A stretch of DNA of 6,667 nucleotides from Promethearchaeota archaeon. GTDB lineage: Archaea; Asgardarchaeota; Lokiarchaeia; Sigynarchaeales; MK-D1. The translations under genes and the position numbers were made by a program. The stretch lies in contig JAEOUK010000524.1 of assembly GCA_016839385.1 (NCBI GenBank), forward strand, positions 1-6,667. Reading direction: 5' to 3'. Below are positions 6,275 through 6,667 of the stretch, one piece after another (within the stretch, counting starts at the first letter, position 1; each line of letters starts with the position of its first letter). The notes under the pieces were generated by a model, which was not told the DNA's origin, did not search any database, and was given only the letters and a program-made list of their open reading frames with translations.

Positions 6275-6370
6275 TCAGTGGAATGGTTTTTGATCTAATA
6301 TCGTAGATAGGTTTAGAAGCATTGTTATCACCACACTAGTAAAGGTAGAGAGTGCAACCAAATTAGTCAT
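6275..6370 (-). CDS. Possible 31-residue hydrophobic upstream ORF of hef
   Basis: An ATG-started frame of 31 codons ends with TGA 5 nt before the hef ATG. It reads MTNLVALSTFTSVVITMLL at the N terminus and ends LDQKPFH. About 20 consecutive residues are uncharged and largely hydrophobic, which could form one membrane helix. A TTTTTTTAATTTTT block on the same strand is centred about 25 nt before its ATG, which would suit a leaderless message. It could be a real small protein, a leader peptide influencing hef translation, or chance, since a frame of this length is expected by chance in AT-rich spacer. There is no ribosome binding site and I know of no homologue. Confidence 0.22.
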   Translation of the reverse strand: MTNLVALSTFTSVVITMLLNLSTILDQKPFH

Positions 6371-6388
6371 CTCAAATACGATTCAATG

Positions 6389-6402
6389 AAAAATTAAAAA
6401 AA
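6389..6402 (-). promoter_or_regulatory. T-rich block between tRNA-Val and hef: promoter element or tRNA terminator
   Basis: Read on the minus strand this is seven T, two A, then five T. It lies about 60 nt beyond the tRNA 3' end, so it could stop the tRNA transcript. It is also centred about 25 nt before the ATG of the short upstream ORF (6370), where a TATA box would sit. Sequence alone cannot decide between these roles. Confidence 0.35.
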
Positions 6403-6463
6403 TGCCTATTGTATAGTTTTTTTTACAATTCTTAGAAAGTGGATTAAGAAAAGCACGAATAAA

Positions 6464-6536
6464 TAGGGAAGGAGGGAGTTGAACCCTCGATCTCCAGTGT
6501 GTGAGACTGGCGTTATAACCGCTAAACTACTCCCCT
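6464..6536 (-). tRNA. tRNA-Val, anticodon CAC
   Basis: The 73-nt gene folds into a complete cloverleaf. The acceptor stem AGGGGAG pairs with CTTCCCT (six Watson-Crick pairs and one G-T), followed by discriminator A. T8 and A9 precede a D arm whose stem pairs G10-C25, T11-A24 and T12-A23, with a T13/T22 mismatch that also occurs in other valine tRNAs. The anticodon stem CCAGT/ACTGG encloses the seven-base loop CTCACAC, so positions 34-36 are CAC and read the Val codon GUG. The variable loop AGATC has five bases. The T stem GAGGG/CCCTC encloses TTCAACT. There is no intron, and CCA is not encoded (TTT follows the discriminator), so it is added after transcription. It lies on the same strand as hef, 194 bp upstream of it. 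Confidence 0.97.
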
Positions 6537-6667
6537 TTGAGTGTACTATTTTCAATCTATTTTGGTAAGGTTAAGAAATTTTCGCATTCAAAGATCGAAA
6601 AATTAAAATTTAAGCAATAATAAGCGAAAAGTATCACTTTTTTTATTAGGTCTCCTAAAAATGGTAC
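6537..6667. other. AT-rich region upstream of tRNA-Val, no gene seen
   Basis: This 131-bp edge segment holds no convincing ORF on either strand. It should contain the tRNA promoter. On the minus strand the block gaaaatttcttaa (about 35-47 nt upstream of the tRNA) and ccaaaataga (about 20-29 nt upstream) are AT-rich, but neither is a clear TATA box. A short inverted repeat, ttagg/cctaa with a 3-nt loop, lies at 6646-6658 beside a T-run. Confidence 0.5.

Noticed and set aside
6408..6429. Inverted repeat attgta/tacaat with a 10-nt loop as a terminator or operator
   Set aside because: It has six AT-rich pairs around a T-run, weak and expected by chance in this composition. It could help end the tRNA transcript, but I cannot support it.
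6464..6536. tRNA-Val as an integration site for a mobile element
   Set aside because: No duplicated tRNA 3' end, integrase or compositional break is visible in the window.
6646..6658. Inverted repeat ttagg/cctaa next to a T-run as an intrinsic terminator
   Set aside because: The arms are only five pairs. The T-run precedes the hairpin on the plus strand and becomes an A-run on the minus strand, so the order is wrong for a terminator.

Overview
The window looks like a stretch of archaeal chromosome of low GC content. Three things point to Archaea. A full-length Hef-type helicase-nuclease (FANCM/XPF family) occupies the right third. The left edge carries the C-terminal part of an M1 aminopeptidase of the tricorn-interacting-factor/ERAP1 type. 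Protein starts mostly lack a Shine-Dalgarno sequence and instead have AT-rich TATA-like boxes at about the distance expected for leaderless mRNAs, and the tRNA gene has no encoded CCA. Full-length Hef argues against Thermoproteota (which usually carry short XPF) and favours a euryarchaeal or Asgard-type genome. That last step is inference and I cannot name the lineage.

Layout, left to right. (1) 1-969 (+): 3' part of an M1 aminopeptidase gene that enters through the left edge. (2) 966-1508 (-): a GNAT N-acetyltransferase, overlapping the aminopeptidase tail to tail by 4 bp. (3) 1509-1609: a short divergent intergenic region. (4) about 1610-1975 (+): a small basic/acidic protein with a C-terminal winged-helix-like domain. 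(5) 2068-3888 (+): a 606-residue multi-membrane-spanning protein built from three tandem copies of a four-helix unit of about 195-205 residues; I do not recognise its family. (6) 3894-6269 (-): hef, convergent with the membrane gene and only 5 bp from it. (7) 6270-6463: a short intergenic stretch holding a possible 31-codon hydrophobic upstream ORF that stops 5 nt before the hef start. (8) 6464-6536 (-): tRNA-Val with anticodon CAC. (9) 6537-6667: AT-rich sequence upstream of the tRNA with no gene seen.

The genes do not form one pathway. Aminopeptidase, acetyltransferase, Hef and tRNA-Val look like independent housekeeping units. The only local regulatory hypothesis is the divergent pair of GNAT and winged-helix protein. 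The most unusual item is the triplicated membrane protein, whose repeats keep a Trp-x3-acid motif, an acidic residue at the end of the third helix, and a Trp-x-(Asn/His)-Gly-(Tyr/Phe) motif at the end of the fourth helix. Secondary points of interest are a PCNA-binding-like peptide in the disordered linker of Hef and the short ORF in front of hef. I see no CRISPR array, insertion sequence or convincing defence system.
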